This document shows, one piece after another, positions 1-9,097 of a stretch of DNA of 64,000 nucleotides; position 1 is the stretch's first letter; every line of letters begins with the position of its first letter. This stretch comes from Planctomyces sp. Its GTDB lineage: Bacteria; Planctomycetota; Planctomycetia; Planctomycetales; Planctomycetaceae. The DNA lies in contig JAHBXW010000005.1 of the NCBI GenBank assembly GCA_019636235.1, forward strand, positions 62,001-126,000. Direction: 5' to 3'. The position numbers and the translations under genes were made by a program. The notes below the pieces were generated by a model. That model searched no databases. It worked only from the letters and a program-made list of their open reading frames with translations, and was not told where the DNA came from.

Positions 1-904
1 AAGAGGGAGAACCGAAGGTCCTGGGCCCCCTGTTGATGCCGCGCGCCGGGTCCCGCCAGTTCGACGCCGACCCCCAGGCGGGAATCGATTCCACCACGTC
101 CCCGGCCAGAATCGTCTGCGACGTGCCATCGGTGATGTCGCTCAGACGCAGGCCGCGATTGATGCCCAGCAGCCGTTCGTTCGCCGAATACGAGGCGGGC
201 GCGTAGCCACCCTGGGTTTTCGACTGCTGCGGCAAGGCGGGATTCATGAACCCCGGGACCGGGGTCTCAAACACGCTGCGATGCCGAGGCGACTTCCAGG
301 TCTCCTGCAGATCGATGCGGCGGAACAGGCTCGCCTGGTCGGTGTAGGGCAGAATCGACGTCAGCCAACCGTGCAGCGCCCGTCCGGACTCATCGTAGGT
401 TCCCCCGGCGGGAAGCCGACCTGCCTGGTCGATGAAATTGTGCATGCCGAGTCCAAGGTGTTTCTGGTTGTTTTTGTTCACCACGCGTCCCATGAACTCA
501 TAGGAATTCGAATAGATCAACCGTTCTTCCGAGGTTGCCAACCAGGCCGCCTGATGCGCGATCCCCACGATGGACACCGCGCCGGCGAACACCAGCGCGA
601 TCGCTCCCAGCAGCATCCAGGTCCAGCGCGTCGGCCAGCGATCGCGTATCCTGTGAAACTGACGCGATCGAAACGCCGCCCGACCGGAGACGTGAATCAT
701 CAGCCCGGTCAGCCCCAGCAGCGCCGCGAAACTCAAGACGCCCGCGCCGCTGATCGAGACATTCGGCAAGGTTCCCTCCGCATGCCGCATCCAGCCAAAC
801 AGAATCGCGAACACCGCCTGCAGCGGCGCGACGAGCCCGGCGCAAACCAGCAGCAGCGAGATTACGATCAGCGCCAGGCCGGAAGTGAGCGTGCGCCGGC
901 TCAT
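1..904 (-). CDS. DUF1559 (SBP_bac_10-like) protein, 3' end cut by window edge
   Basis: Reading the minus strand from ATG at 904-902 gives an open frame running off the window start (about 301 residues seen). The N-terminus has three hydrophobic segments (about residues 8-30, 48-68 and 93-113) in place of the usual single pilin-like FTLIEL helix. The DUF1559 signature follows: NNQKHLGLGMHNF, then LPAGGTYDESG, YADQ-like ILPYTDQ and LSDITDGTSQTILAGD. DUF1559 proteins are a planctomycete-expanded, pseudopilin-like family of unknown role. The start overlaps the stop of the upstream gene (ATGA), so the two are probably translationally coupled. The extra membrane segments are unusual for the family. 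The family call is firm; the function is unknown. Confidence 0.85.
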   Translation of the reverse strand, partial: MSRRTLTSGLALIVISLLLVCAGLVAPLQAVFAILFGWMRHAEGTLPNVSISGAGVLSFAALLGLTGLMIHVSGRAAFRSRQFHRIRDRWPTRWTWMLLGAIALVFAGAVSIVGIAHQAAWLATSEERLIYSNSYEFMGRVVNKNNQKHLGLGMHNFIDQAGRLPAGGTYDESGRALHGWLTSILPYTDQASLFRRIDLQETWKSPRHRSVFETPVPGFMNPALPQQSKTQGGYAPASYSANERLLGINRGLRLSDITDGTSQTILAGDVVESIPAWGSASNWRDPARGINRGPRTFGSPS

Positions 905-1701
905 GGTCCGGCCTCAGGCTCGTCCGCGGTCAGGTCCGCTGATGGCATCGCCTGTTCCATCTCGGGTGGAGAGGTCGGCTCGGGGCCGGGTTCAGGCTGG
1001 ACGATGTCGCGGCGGGCCGCCCTGTCAGACATCAACCGTGACAAAACTCCGATCCGACCGTCGGTCAGCAGCGCGAGCTGTTCGTCGTCGTAGACATCAT
1101 GCTCGATGACCAGCGGGCGGCCAGTCCGCTCGATGCGGTGTCCCCGGCGATACAGGTACGTCGCGCTGGTCACGCCGGGCTGCGTCCAGAACTCCCCGGC
1201 GAATTCCGCGGATTCCGTCGACTCCGGGAACGCGCCTGCATGGGACGCGGCGTGCGCCCACAGCAGGCTGCGCAATTGTTCGAGCGCCGCCCGCCGTTCG
1301 TCCTGCAGCCGGGCCTGCGCAGCGCGATCCATGTCGCCGGCGGCGTCCCCCGTCAACGCGAACGTCAGGCCCTGCTTGTTCCAGGCGCCGGGCGTCAGCA
1401 GCTCCCGGGCGCCGCTGATCATCGTCAGGACGACCAGCAACACCAGGCCGATCAGTACGGTCGCGGACAGGGCGCCGCGGAAGCTGAGCCTTGGAAGGGC
1501 GGGGATGTCCCGGCGCAGCGCGTTCCATAAGCCCCTCAGGCAGACCGCGCTGATGATCACGCCCAGCAGGAAGAACGACAGGGTGTCCAGTCGCAATTTG
1601 GCGACGTCGCTCAGCTCGATGGACGGCATGCCGGCCCAGGCGGCCGCCGGGGACAGCAGCAGGGCCGCAGCGCACAGCATGGGGGCGATTCGTGTCCGCA
1701 T
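901..1701 (-). CDS. Small membrane protein of unknown function
   Basis: 266 residues. It has a signal peptide (residues 1-23, ending AAAWA), then two hydrophobic segments at about 38-60 and 75-98, then a soluble C-terminal domain of about 165 residues ending in an acidic, proline-rich tail. I recognise no family. The stop overlaps the start of the DUF1559 gene by ATGA, so the two form a transcription unit. The soluble domain contains a YLYRRGHRIERTGRPLVIEHD segment that could be a small beta domain. A function cannot be given. Confidence 0.75.
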   Translation of the reverse strand: MRTRIAPMLCAAALLLSPAAAWAGMPSIELSDVAKLRLDTLSFFLLGVIISAVCLRGLWNALRRDIPALPRLSFRGALSATVLIGLVLLVVLTMISGARELLTPGAWNKQGLTFALTGDAAGDMDRAAQARLQDERRAALEQLRSLLWAHAASHAGAFPESTESAEFAGEFWTQPGVTSATYLYRRGHRIERTGRPLVIEHDVYDDEQLALLTDGRIGVLSRLMSDRAARRDIVQPEPGPEPTSPPEMEQAMPSADLTADEPEAGP

Positions 1702-1776
1702 ATCGGGACTTACGCGAACCGCCGCAAGAATGCCAAAAAAATGCGGTGACGAGACGCCCTGGCGACAGGGCGAAAC

Positions 1777-1817
1777 AAAAAAGGCCCCGGGGATGCGAGC
1801 TGCCGCGACCCCGGGGC
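1777..1817 (-). terminator. Rho-independent terminator after the DUF1501 gene
   Basis: A perfect 9-bp inverted repeat, GCCCCGGGG (1784-1792) against CCCCGGGGC (1809-1817), has a 16-nt loop. On the minus strand it is followed by a run of T (A at 1777-1782 on the plus strand). It lies just past the stop of the DUF1501 gene, oriented to end that minus-strand transcript, and separates it from the downstream membrane/DUF1559 pair. Confidence 0.85.
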
Positions 1818-1835
1818 TTCGATGATTGCGAGAGC

Positions 1836-3158
1836 TTACGCCAGCAGCTCTTCGACGACCTGTCCGCCGTCGACGATCTCGATCGGCCGGTCTCCGGGCG
1901 CCATCAGCTCCTTGTCCGCGACGATGCCCAGGCAGTGGTACACCGTCGTGAACAGATCTTCGATGCCCATCGCGTCCTCTTCCGGCTCGCTGGCCGTCGC
2001 GTTTGAGGTTCCGTACACGAAACCCTTCTTCACGCCGCCGCCGGCCAGCGCCACGCTGAACACCTTCGGCCAGTGGTCGCGGCCGGCCGTCCCGTTGATC
2101 TTCGGCGTCCGGCCGAACTCCGACGACACCATCACCAGCGTGCTGTCCAGCATGCCCCGCTCTTCGAGGTCCAGGATCAGCCGCGCGAAGGCCTGGTCGA
2201 ACGCCGGCATCTGGTTCCGGAACCCGGCCACGATGTTGTCGTGCATGTCCCAGCCGCCGTACGTCAGATTCACCAGCCGCACGCCCGATTCCACCAGCCG
2301 GCGGGCCAGCAGCATCCGCGCGCCGGCCGTGTTCCGGCCGTATTCGTCCCGCAGCTGGTCCGACTCCTTGCTGATGTCGAACGCCTGCTTGGCCTCGGGG
2401 GACGAGATCAGCCGGAACGCGCTCTCGTAGAAGCTGTCCATCGCGGTGATCTTGTCGGACTGCTCCTTCTTCTGGAAATGGGCGTTGACCGCCTCGAGCG
2501 CCGAACGACGGTTCGAGAACCGGCTCTCATCGATCCCATTGAACAGGTCCAGATCGCGGACGCGGAACCCGCCGTCCGCCGGGTCGCTGCCCAGGCTGAA
2601 CGGCGCGAAGGCCGAACTCAGATAGCCGCTGCCGGCGTACTCGTTCGGCATATTGGGGATGCACACGTAGGGGGGCAGATCCTTGCGGGAGCCCAACTCG
2701 TGGCTGATGACCGAACCGATCGAAGGGAACTGCAGCGCCGGGCTGGGCCGGTACCCGGTGAACATGTTGTGCGTGCCGCGTTCGTGGGCGGCCTCGCCGT
2801 GCGTCATCGAGCGGATGACGGTCAACCGGTCGGCGATCTGGGCCGTCTTCGGCAGCGTCTCGCCGAACAGGACGCCGGAGACGTTCGTCTGCACCTGCGG
2901 CATCTCGCCGCGGTACTCGATCGGCGCGTACGGCTTGGGGTCGAACGATTCCTGGTGCGCGATGCCGCCCGGCAGGAAGATGTGGATGATCGACTGCGCC
3001 GTGCCCTCGAAGTGCTCGAGGTTCTTCAGGTCCGCCCGGGCCGTCCGGCCGCGGAGCAGCATCGGCAGCGTCAGTCCAGTTCCAGCAAGGAAGCCGACCG
3101 ACAGGAATCCGCGGCGGGACAGACGGTCGAAGTGCAGGGGGCTGCAGCCGTGGCTCAT
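1836..3158 (-). CDS. DUF1501 domain protein, Tat-exported
   Basis: 440 residues from ATG at 3158. I chose this start because it begins MSHGCSPLHFDRLSRRGFL, a twin-arginine-like motif followed by a hydrophobic stretch. The frame stays open upstream but without plausible coding. DUF1501 is a sulfatase/alkaline-phosphatase-fold family abundant in planctomycetes, often paired with DUF1549/DUF1553 cytochrome proteins. Visible family marks are FLPGGIAHQESFDPK near the N-terminus, VIRSMTHGEAAHERGTH, and SSEFGRTPKINGTAGRDHWP near the C-terminus. No DUF1553 partner is adjacent, so the gene stands alone. A strong terminator follows it. The substrate is unknown. Confidence 0.92.
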   Translation of the reverse strand: MSHGCSPLHFDRLSRRGFLSVGFLAGTGLTLPMLLRGRTARADLKNLEHFEGTAQSIIHIFLPGGIAHQESFDPKPYAPIEYRGEMPQVQTNVSGVLFGETLPKTAQIADRLTVIRSMTHGEAAHERGTHNMFTGYRPSPALQFPSIGSVISHELGSRKDLPPYVCIPNMPNEYAGSGYLSSAFAPFSLGSDPADGGFRVRDLDLFNGIDESRFSNRRSALEAVNAHFQKKEQSDKITAMDSFYESAFRLISSPEAKQAFDISKESDQLRDEYGRNTAGARMLLARRLVESGVRLVNLTYGGWDMHDNIVAGFRNQMPAFDQAFARLILDLEERGMLDSTLVMVSSEFGRTPKINGTAGRDHWPKVFSVALAGGGVKKGFVYGTSNATASEPEEDAMGIEDLFTTVYHCLGIVADKELMAPGDRPIEIVDGGQVVEELLA

Positions 3159-3618
3159 CGTGCAGAACTCCGGCGCCCAAGGCAGCCGTCGTGGACGGCC
3201 CTGGGCGGGCGAGGGTGGGAGCCGGAGGCCCGTATTGGGTCCGACTTTGGGGCGGGGACGGCCGCTCGCGCGAACGCGGCGCGCGGAATCAGCCTGACAC
3301 ACGTGTCGAATCAACGCCTCTTGATCGATGAGCGTAATCGCACGCGCCGCCTGCTGCAAGAACTCACAGGACGTCTCAAGGCGGCTCGCGCAGACTGCAC
3401 AGTCAGGGCGGACTTTCCACTTGACAGTCCGTTCCGGCAGCGGCTGCCGGTTCCAACCCCATTTCGGCCGCCGCGGGCGTCGCGTCGGCCCGTCGGCGCG
3501 TTGTCGTCTGGCCTCCCGGATTTCAGCGGTGCTAAGTTCCGCGCGCGGGCCATCGCGCACAGCCGCCCGCCTGAGAGGCTGCGTTCGGACATTTCGCTCA
3601 TCGGTCAGGGATCGACCC
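3159..3618. other. 460-bp intergenic region between divergent genes
   Basis: This lies between the start of the DUF1501 gene (minus) and the lipoprotein gene (plus), so it should hold both promoters. No good -35/-10 pair was found. It contains a compact hairpin, CCGGCAG-CGG-CTGCCGG (3434-3450, 7-bp stem and 3-nt loop), without a T-run. No convincing small gene is seen. Confidence 0.4.
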
Positions 3619-4827
3619 ATGCGGCAGACGCTATTTCTGGTCGCCATTTCCTCGCTGTTGATGACCGGCCTGCCGGGCTGCAGCAAAGGCACGCAGAACG
3701 CGGGCCAGGAACAGGATCTGCCTGACTGGCTGGCCGACGAGCGCGGCGCCCGGGACGACCGGGATTTCGACCCCCTCGCCGAGGACGACCTCGATCTGGA
3801 GTACCCGGAGGACAAACCGGTCGAGACGCCCCGTCGTCGCCGCCCCCCCGCGGAAGATGCCCGCGCCAAACTCGCCCTTCAGCTGCAGTCCGGAGACCGG
3901 TTCCCGCTGCGCAAAGTCATCAGCACCGAACTCACGCAGGCATCGCTGAGCGGCCAGCCGGACGTCAGCCGCCGGCAGGTGGAACTCATGATGCTGATCC
4001 AGGTCGGCGAGCAGCTCGACGATCGAACCCGGCTGCAGGTCCGTTACGACCGCGTGCGCTACCAGCGCGACGTCGCCGGCGAGCACGTCGAGTACGACTC
4101 CCGGCAGCCCCCGGCGTCCATCCCGTTCGCCGTGCGGATGTATCACGACATGGTACAGGACGGCTTCTCGTTCTGGATCAACCAGGACAACCGCATCGAC
4201 CGCTCGGACGATTTCCGCACGTTCCTGTCCCGCTGCCTCCGCAACATCCCGGAGGACCGCCGTCAGCAGGTGCTGTTTGAGGCCGAGGCCAGCACCGGCG
4301 AGAACGGCATCACCGACTTCATCGACAGCTCGATCGGCCTGTTGCCCTCCGGCTATCTCCGCGCCGGCGACTCCTGGGAGCGCACGCGGCACGTCGGCCG
4401 GCCGGTGCCGATGGTCGTCCGCAACCGCTACACGCTGAAGGAACTTTCGGACGAGGTCGCCATCATCGCCATCGACGGCGTCATCACGCCCTCAACCACG
4501 CTCAGCGAACCGGACGCGGACAGCGAGATCCGCATCAGCGTCACGGGCGGGGAGACCTCGGGAACTTGCACGATCTTCCGCGACACGGGGTTGCCTCGCG
4601 AATCCCGCGTCCAGGCGCACGTCGAAATGCTGGTCCACGCGGGCGAGGTCGCGTTCACGCAGCAGCAGCGGACGGTGACGACGATTGAGTCGTACCCGGC
4701 GCAGACCGCTTCGCGGACGCCCGTGCTCAGCGCGTCGCATCGGGTCGATTCCGGCGACGAGGACGAGGAGGAGGATTCTCCGCCGCCGAAGCGGTCCCCG
4801 CGCCGCAACGCGCCCCGGTTGAAGTGA
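3619..4827 (+). CDS. Predicted lipoprotein of unknown function
   Basis: 402 residues from ATG at 3619. The N-terminus is a lipoprotein signal (hydrophobic residues 5-17, lipobox LPGC with Cys21). An acidic linker (DLPDWLADE...DPLAEDDLDLEYPED) follows, then a folded domain of about 270 residues. That domain includes FPLRKVISTELTQASLSGQ, a DDRTRLQVRYDRVRY strand, and a repeated beta-strand pattern. The last 30 residues are acidic then basic (DEDEEEDSPPPKRSPRR). I recognise the type, a planctomycete exported protein with strand-rich domains, but no family. It stands alone on the plus strand. Confidence 0.8.
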   Translation: MRQTLFLVAISSLLMTGLPGCSKGTQNAGQEQDLPDWLADERGARDDRDFDPLAEDDLDLEYPEDKPVETPRRRRPPAEDARAKLALQLQSGDRFPLRKVISTELTQASLSGQPDVSRRQVELMMLIQVGEQLDDRTRLQVRYDRVRYQRDVAGEHVEYDSRQPPASIPFAVRMYHDMVQDGFSFWINQDNRIDRSDDFRTFLSRCLRNIPEDRRQQVLFEAEASTGENGITDFIDSSIGLLPSGYLRAGDSWERTRHVGRPVPMVVRNRYTLKELSDEVAIIAIDGVITPSTTLSEPDADSEIRISVTGGETSGTCTIFRDTGLPRESRVQAHVEMLVHAGEVAFTQQQRTVTTIESYPAQTASRTPVLSASHRVDSGDEDEEEDSPPPKRSPRRNAPRLK

Positions 4828-5015
4828 GCCGGCCCGGCGTCGGATGCAAACCCGCGCGAGCTGGAACAGCCCGGCTGGCAGGACTCGTTTCGCGTGATCC
4901 GCGCGTCGGATTCACCCGTTCTCCCTGGCGGTCCATGCCCGACAGCGGCGGTCGATTGACGCCGCACCGTCGGGTCCGGACGATTGGATCGAGATCCAAC
5001 GGGAGATGGGACGGT

Positions 5016-5411
5016 ATGACTGCTCGCGACGACGTTTCGCGGAATCCGTGGGACGCTCCGACCTCCCTCGAGCCTGACCGGGGGCCGGACCAGAGCGTGC
5101 GACACCCCGCGGACCTGGTGTTCGTGGGCTTCAATTCTCGCGTGTGCGCGCTGGACCGGGACACGGGCGAACTGGTGTGGTCCTGGAAGGCGCCGCAGGG
5201 ATCCGGCTTTGTGGGCCTGCTGTTCGACACCGATCGGCTGATCGTCTCGGTCCAGGGGTATACGTACTGCCTGAACGCGTCGAGCGGCGAGCAGATGTGG
5301 AAGAATCCGCTGACGGGAATGGGCGTCGGCGTGCCGTGTCTGGCCTCGATCTCGGGCGCATCGCCGACGGGGATGATGCAGGAGGCGCAGACGCAGAAGC
5401 AATCGGGTTGA
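5016..5411 (+). CDS. Short PQQ-like repeat protein
   Basis: 131 residues from ATG at 5016, preceded by purine-rich GGGAGATGGGACGGT. Residues about 30-100 contain two PQQ/quinoprotein-type repeats: FVGFNSRVCALDRDTGELVWSW and TYCLNASSGEQMWKNPLTG. Two blades are too few for a full six- to eight-bladed propeller. The protein has no signal peptide, so it may act in the cytoplasm or oligomerise. A full-length PQQ-like propeller lies convergently downstream on the other strand. The function is unknown. Confidence 0.75.
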   Translation: MTARDDVSRNPWDAPTSLEPDRGPDQSVRHPADLVFVGFNSRVCALDRDTGELVWSWKAPQGSGFVGLLFDTDRLIVSVQGYTYCLNASSGEQMWKNPLTGMGVGVPCLASISGASPTGMMQEAQTQKQSG

Positions 5412-5528
5412 GGTTCGGCGACGACCCACCGCCCCAATCCGACGGCGCCGCCGTCGGCCGGCCGCCGCGCATTCCGGCGATGACCTGCCACGTCGACCCA
5501 GCCCCGGGCACACACTCGTTGACCGGCC

Positions 5529-6887
5529 TCACTCCGACCCGGAGTTCCCCGACATCGGCGATGCGATGCAGATCAGTCGGTCTCCGCCCCGCATGATCAA
5601 CCGTCCGTCAACCGCCGCGACGCCATACAACGTCGGCCCGCTGGACGGACCTCCCGGAGGCCCCTCGCTGGCTGCCTCCTCGATCGGCCAGCACGCCGAT
5701 TCGCCCAGCTTGCGGAACACCGGTTCGTCCGCGACGACCGTCGTCATGCCCCCCTTGCCGAACAGCAGAATCCGGTCGCCCGTCACCAGCGGCGTCGCCC
5801 ACACGCTGTCCGCCGTCCGCTCCGCGTACCGCTCCTCGCCCGTCTCAAGGTCCAGGGCATACAGCACGCCGACGCGATTGACGAAGTACGCGGCTGTCGC
5901 GGACGCGACGGGCGAACCGAACGAGCTTGTCGCGCGGCGGGCCCGCCACACGTAATCGGCCGTGAATCCGCCCGCGTCATCACGACGAATCTCGACCAGG
6001 CCGTTCGAGGCCGCGGAATTGCCGCCCCCCTCCTCGCCGCGGCCTGAAGTCGCGCCGATCAGGAACCGTCCATTTCCCACCGGAACGGGCGTCGGAGTCG
6101 AGTTGCCCTGCACGCCGGTCAGCGCCCACAGCTCGCGCCCCGTCGCGGGGTCCAGGCCGCGCAGGCTGCCGATGGCGCTCAGCACCAGATGCTCGCCCTC
6201 GCCGACAGGAACCAGCCGGGGGCTGGCCCAGCTCGTCGCGCCAACGCCGGGAATCTTCCACCGCGGTTCGCCCGTCGCTTTGTCGAGGGCCAGCACGTAG
6301 GGATCCTCCTGCCGCTCGACCCATACGAACGCGCAGTCAGCGTTCTGTTCGACCGAACTGCTGATCCCGTGCCGCGACACGATCGGCCCCTGTTCCTCGA
6401 CCAGGTTCCGCTGCCAGCGGACGTCGCCCGCGTGGTCCAGCGCAACGACCAGGCCGCCTTCGAAGAAAGCGATGACGCCCGCGGCGTCGACGGCCGGAGT
6501 CGGCGCCGCCACGCTGACGTACCCGCTGTTTTCCTGGGGCGTCGGATTCGGGAACTCCTTCCGCCATTTCAGCGAACCGTCCGCGACGTCCACCGCCACG
6601 ACCTGGCAGGTCTCTGATTCCGGACCGGACAGACACGTGGCATACACGATCCCGTTCCAAACCACCGGGCTGGACTGCCCGACGCCGGGAAGTTCCAACG
6701 TCCATGCGATTCCCGACGTCGGAGTCCATTCCACGGGCAGGTCTTCCGCGGGGTGCAGCAACCGGCCGCCGTTCTGGAACGAGCTCCAGCCATCGGCCGC
6801 AGGGAGCTGCGGCGCGACCGCCAGACCGATCGCCAACAGCCCGGCCCGCAGCCGGCCCCGCCCATTCCCCGCACCGTGACGCGTCAT
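5529..6887 (-). CDS. Exported PQQ-like beta-propeller repeat protein
   Basis: 452 residues from ATG at 6887. I chose this start because it gives a signal peptide (MTRHGAGNGRGRLRAGLLAI, cleavage near LPAADG). Upstream in-frame codons look non-coding. Repeated blade motifs are visible: DGSLKWRKEFPN, AGDVRWQRNL, TGEPRWKIPGVG, TGRELWALTGV and TGEERYAERT. Planctomycete propellers of this type usually lack dehydrogenase active-site residues and resemble BamB-like scaffolds, so no enzyme activity is claimed. It lies 115 nt downstream of the Kelch gene on the same strand and could be a distal operon member. Confidence 0.88.
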   Translation of the reverse strand: MTRHGAGNGRGRLRAGLLAIGLAVAPQLPAADGWSSFQNGGRLLHPAEDLPVEWTPTSGIAWTLELPGVGQSSPVVWNGIVYATCLSGPESETCQVVAVDVADGSLKWRKEFPNPTPQENSGYVSVAAPTPAVDAAGVIAFFEGGLVVALDHAGDVRWQRNLVEEQGPIVSRHGISSSVEQNADCAFVWVERQEDPYVLALDKATGEPRWKIPGVGATSWASPRLVPVGEGEHLVLSAIGSLRGLDPATGRELWALTGVQGNSTPTPVPVGNGRFLIGATSGRGEEGGGNSAASNGLVEIRRDDAGGFTADYVWRARRATSSFGSPVASATAAYFVNRVGVLYALDLETGEERYAERTADSVWATPLVTGDRILLFGKGGMTTVVADEPVFRKLGESACWPIEEAASEGPPGGPSSGPTLYGVAAVDGRLIMRGGDRLICIASPMSGNSGSE

Positions 6888-7002
6888 GTCCACGTTCCCT
6901 GTAAGCGGCGTCGCCCCCCTCTCCGTCATCGCCCCCAACGGGGCTGGGACGAACGGGAGGCTCGGCCAGGCTGGTCGACTCAAAACGATTCCGTCGCCGT
7001 CT

Positions 7003-8643
7003 TCACCGCACGGTGACGACGTCCACTTCCTCGAACTTGCCGCTCTGCATGCTCGCGCCGCCGACGATCACCACGCGATGATCGTCGATCGGCAGCATGC
7101 GGTGAAAGAAGCGGCCCGTCGGCAGCTCCTGAACAGTTTCCCAGCGCTGGCCGTCGGCGGACAGCCGCTGCAGCGTCGACTCGCTGGTGCTGACGAACAG
7201 GTCCCCGCCGACCGCGAAGGCCGAGCTGCCGAAGCCGGCCATCGGCTTGCCTTCAATGGAGGGGCCTTCCGACCAGGCGCCGGACCGCGGGTCGAAGATG
7301 CTGACCTTCGTGCAGGGGCCGCCTTCCTTCTGCATGCCGCCGATGACATACAGCCGGTCCTGATGGGCGGCGAGCGCCAACGCCCGCCGTTCAAATCCCG
7401 GCGCGGGGAGGGCCTTCCACTCGGGCGTCTCAGCCGTCAGGTCCATCGACCAGGCGGTCGTGTGCCAGGTGTTCTTCGATCCTTCCAGCGCCCAGCCGCC
7501 GACGACGTACAGCGTGTCGCCGACGATGGCCGCGTCATGCGACGAGCGGGCCTCCGGCAGGTCGGGCAGCGGCTGCCATTCGCCGGAATCGAGATCGAAC
7601 CGCGCGGCCGTGTTCTGCGACCACAGGTCGTGCTCCTCGCCTTCGGCGTTTTTCGCCGTGAACCCGCCGATGCGGTACAGATGGCGGCCGTGCGCGACCA
7701 GCGCCAGCCCCTGCAGGCCGGGGCCCTGGCTGATCGATTCCCATTGGCCGCTGCCGTCCAGACGCAACCGGAACAGGTCGCGTCCCTGGCCTTCGTTGGA
7801 GTAGGAGTGGGCGGAAGCGAGGTTGCCGCCGTAGACGTACAGCGCATCGCCGACAACCGCGCCTCCCAGGCTGGTGGCGGGGGGCGTCAGCGGGGCGAGC
7901 TGAGCCATGTCGGCGGGAATCTTCGCGGCGGTCACCGTTGTCGGCTCCGAAACCTGGAACGTCACGGTCGAATAATGCCGGATGCTGTCATATTGCTGGC
8001 CATTGTGCTCGCCGGAGGCCTCTTCCATCACGCGCGCCCGGACGGCGTGCAGCCCGGAGGCGTTAAGCGGGAAGCGGGCCTGTCCCTGCGCGTCGGCCGC
8101 GGACTTCACGTCGCCGACGTTCGGCAGCACGGCCGTCACTTCCGCGCCCTCGGCCGGCTTGCCGCGCCACTGCACAGTCACCAGCAACTGGCCGTCCGCA
8201 TCGATGGCGGGACGGACGTCGAGTTCCAACTCCTTGCCGGCGTCGAGGGACTGCCAGGCGGGATTGGTGATGGCCGGCCCCCCCTTGGCGTAGTACTTCA
8301 GCCGGAACTTCGCATCTCCGCGGGCGATCACGCCGAAGTCGCACACGCCCACGACAAAGTTGGCGTCGTCCGCCGGCAGCGGGGCCTGCAGCGAGTCCTC
8401 GCCCTTCGTCAGGGCCAGCTCCTCCACGGCGCGGGGGCTGATCCGCTTCGCCTTCAGGTCGGCGAGCCGGTTGAGGAGGGCCGGGTCATCGGCTTCGGCG
8501 TCCTCGCTGAAATACACATGAACTTCCGTCTGGCCGGATTCGGCCTTCTGGACGAACCACAGAAAGTGTGCGTGCGCGACGGACGGCAGAGCCAGACCGA
8601 CGCACGCAGCGGCGGACAGCAGCCAGTGCTTACAGGACATCAT
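7003..8643 (-). CDS. DUF4198 domain fused to a Kelch beta-propeller
   Basis: 546 residues. The signal peptide is residues 1-26 (LPSVAHA-HFLWF). Residues about 26-240 match the DUF4198 type, seen in periplasmic parts of cobalt/nickel uptake systems: the mature N-terminus begins HFLW and includes VHVYFSEDAE and TVQWRGKPAEGAEVTAVLP. Residues about 250-540 are Kelch repeats with paired glycines: DALYVYGGN, LYRIGGF, LYVVGGW, LYVIGGM and VVIVGGA. Two ATGs are available (8643 and 8640), and both overlap the lipoprotein stop (ATGA). It is the last gene of the DUF1559-lipoprotein-DUF4198/Kelch operon, whose promoter carries a Fur-box-like site. A role in metal handling at the cell surface is inferred from that site only. 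Confidence 0.85.
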   Translation of the reverse strand: MMSCKHWLLSAAACVGLALPSVAHAHFLWFVQKAESGQTEVHVYFSEDAEADDPALLNRLADLKAKRISPRAVEELALTKGEDSLQAPLPADDANFVVGVCDFGVIARGDAKFRLKYYAKGGPAITNPAWQSLDAGKELELDVRPAIDADGQLLVTVQWRGKPAEGAEVTAVLPNVGDVKSAADAQGQARFPLNASGLHAVRARVMEEASGEHNGQQYDSIRHYSTVTFQVSEPTTVTAAKIPADMAQLAPLTPPATSLGGAVVGDALYVYGGNLASAHSYSNEGQGRDLFRLRLDGSGQWESISQGPGLQGLALVAHGRHLYRIGGFTAKNAEGEEHDLWSQNTAARFDLDSGEWQPLPDLPEARSSHDAAIVGDTLYVVGGWALEGSKNTWHTTAWSMDLTAETPEWKALPAPGFERRALALAAHQDRLYVIGGMQKEGGPCTKVSIFDPRSGAWSEGPSIEGKPMAGFGSSAFAVGGDLFVSTSESTLQRLSADGQRWETVQELPTGRFFHRMLPIDDHRVVIVGGASMQSGKFEEVDVVTVR

Positions 8644-9080
8644 CGGGATTCCTTGGTCGTCAGGGGAAAGTGAAATTCATTCGGCTGGCCGGCGACGACA
8701 GTCGCCTCCAGCGGGGTGTCCCGGCGATACCGCTCGGGAACGGAGGGGGGCGGCAGGGGCTTTTTGGGACGATTCGCGAAAGCGATGTCGTCGTCCAGAG
8801 CGAATCCGAGTTCGACCTGCCCCTCGACTTCCACGCGGTAGTCGCCGGGAGGCAGTCCCGCGTCATCGGACAGGCGGTACTCGCCCGCGATGATCGCGGC
8901 ATACCCCTCGACGCCGCGGGACGCCGCCGGCACGAACCGGATGCGGCCAGCCTCCAGCGGCTCGCCGTCCAGAGTCACCTCTCCCTGGACGGGCAGCCGC
9001 AGGGGACCGGCTTCCCCGCAGGCCGATAGCGCCAGCGCCGCGACGATCGCCGCTGTCAGCAGCTTCTGCTGTGCGTTCAT
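8640..9080 (-). CDS. Small lipoprotein with carboxypeptidase-regulatory-like fold
   Basis: 146 residues with a lipoprotein signal and lipobox (LSAC, Cys21). The mature part reads as a transthyretin-like or carboxypeptidase regulatory-like domain: VQGEVTLDGEPLEAGRIRFVPA, YRLSDDAGLPPGDYRVEVEG. Planctomycetes often encode such a lipoprotein next to a DUF1559 gene. It sits between the DUF1559 gene (17-nt gap) and the DUF4198-Kelch gene (overlapping ATGA). Its function is unknown. Confidence 0.85.
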   Translation of the reverse strand: MNAQQKLLTAAIVAALALSACGEAGPLRLPVQGEVTLDGEPLEAGRIRFVPAASRGVEGYAAIIAGEYRLSDDAGLPPGDYRVEVEGQVELGFALDDDIAFANRPKKPLPPPSVPERYRRDTPLEATVVAGQPNEFHFPLTTKESR

Positions 9081-9097
9081 GAGTGGCGATCCCGTGT

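Noticed and set aside
1717-1745. TTGGCATTCTTGC on the minus strand as a sigma-54 promoter
   Set aside because: The GG and GC elements are 9 nt apart; sigma-54 promoters need about 12.
3421-3450. TTGACA at 3421 as a -35 element
   Set aside because: No -10-like hexamer lies 16-18 nt downstream. The following sequence is the CCGGCAG hairpin.
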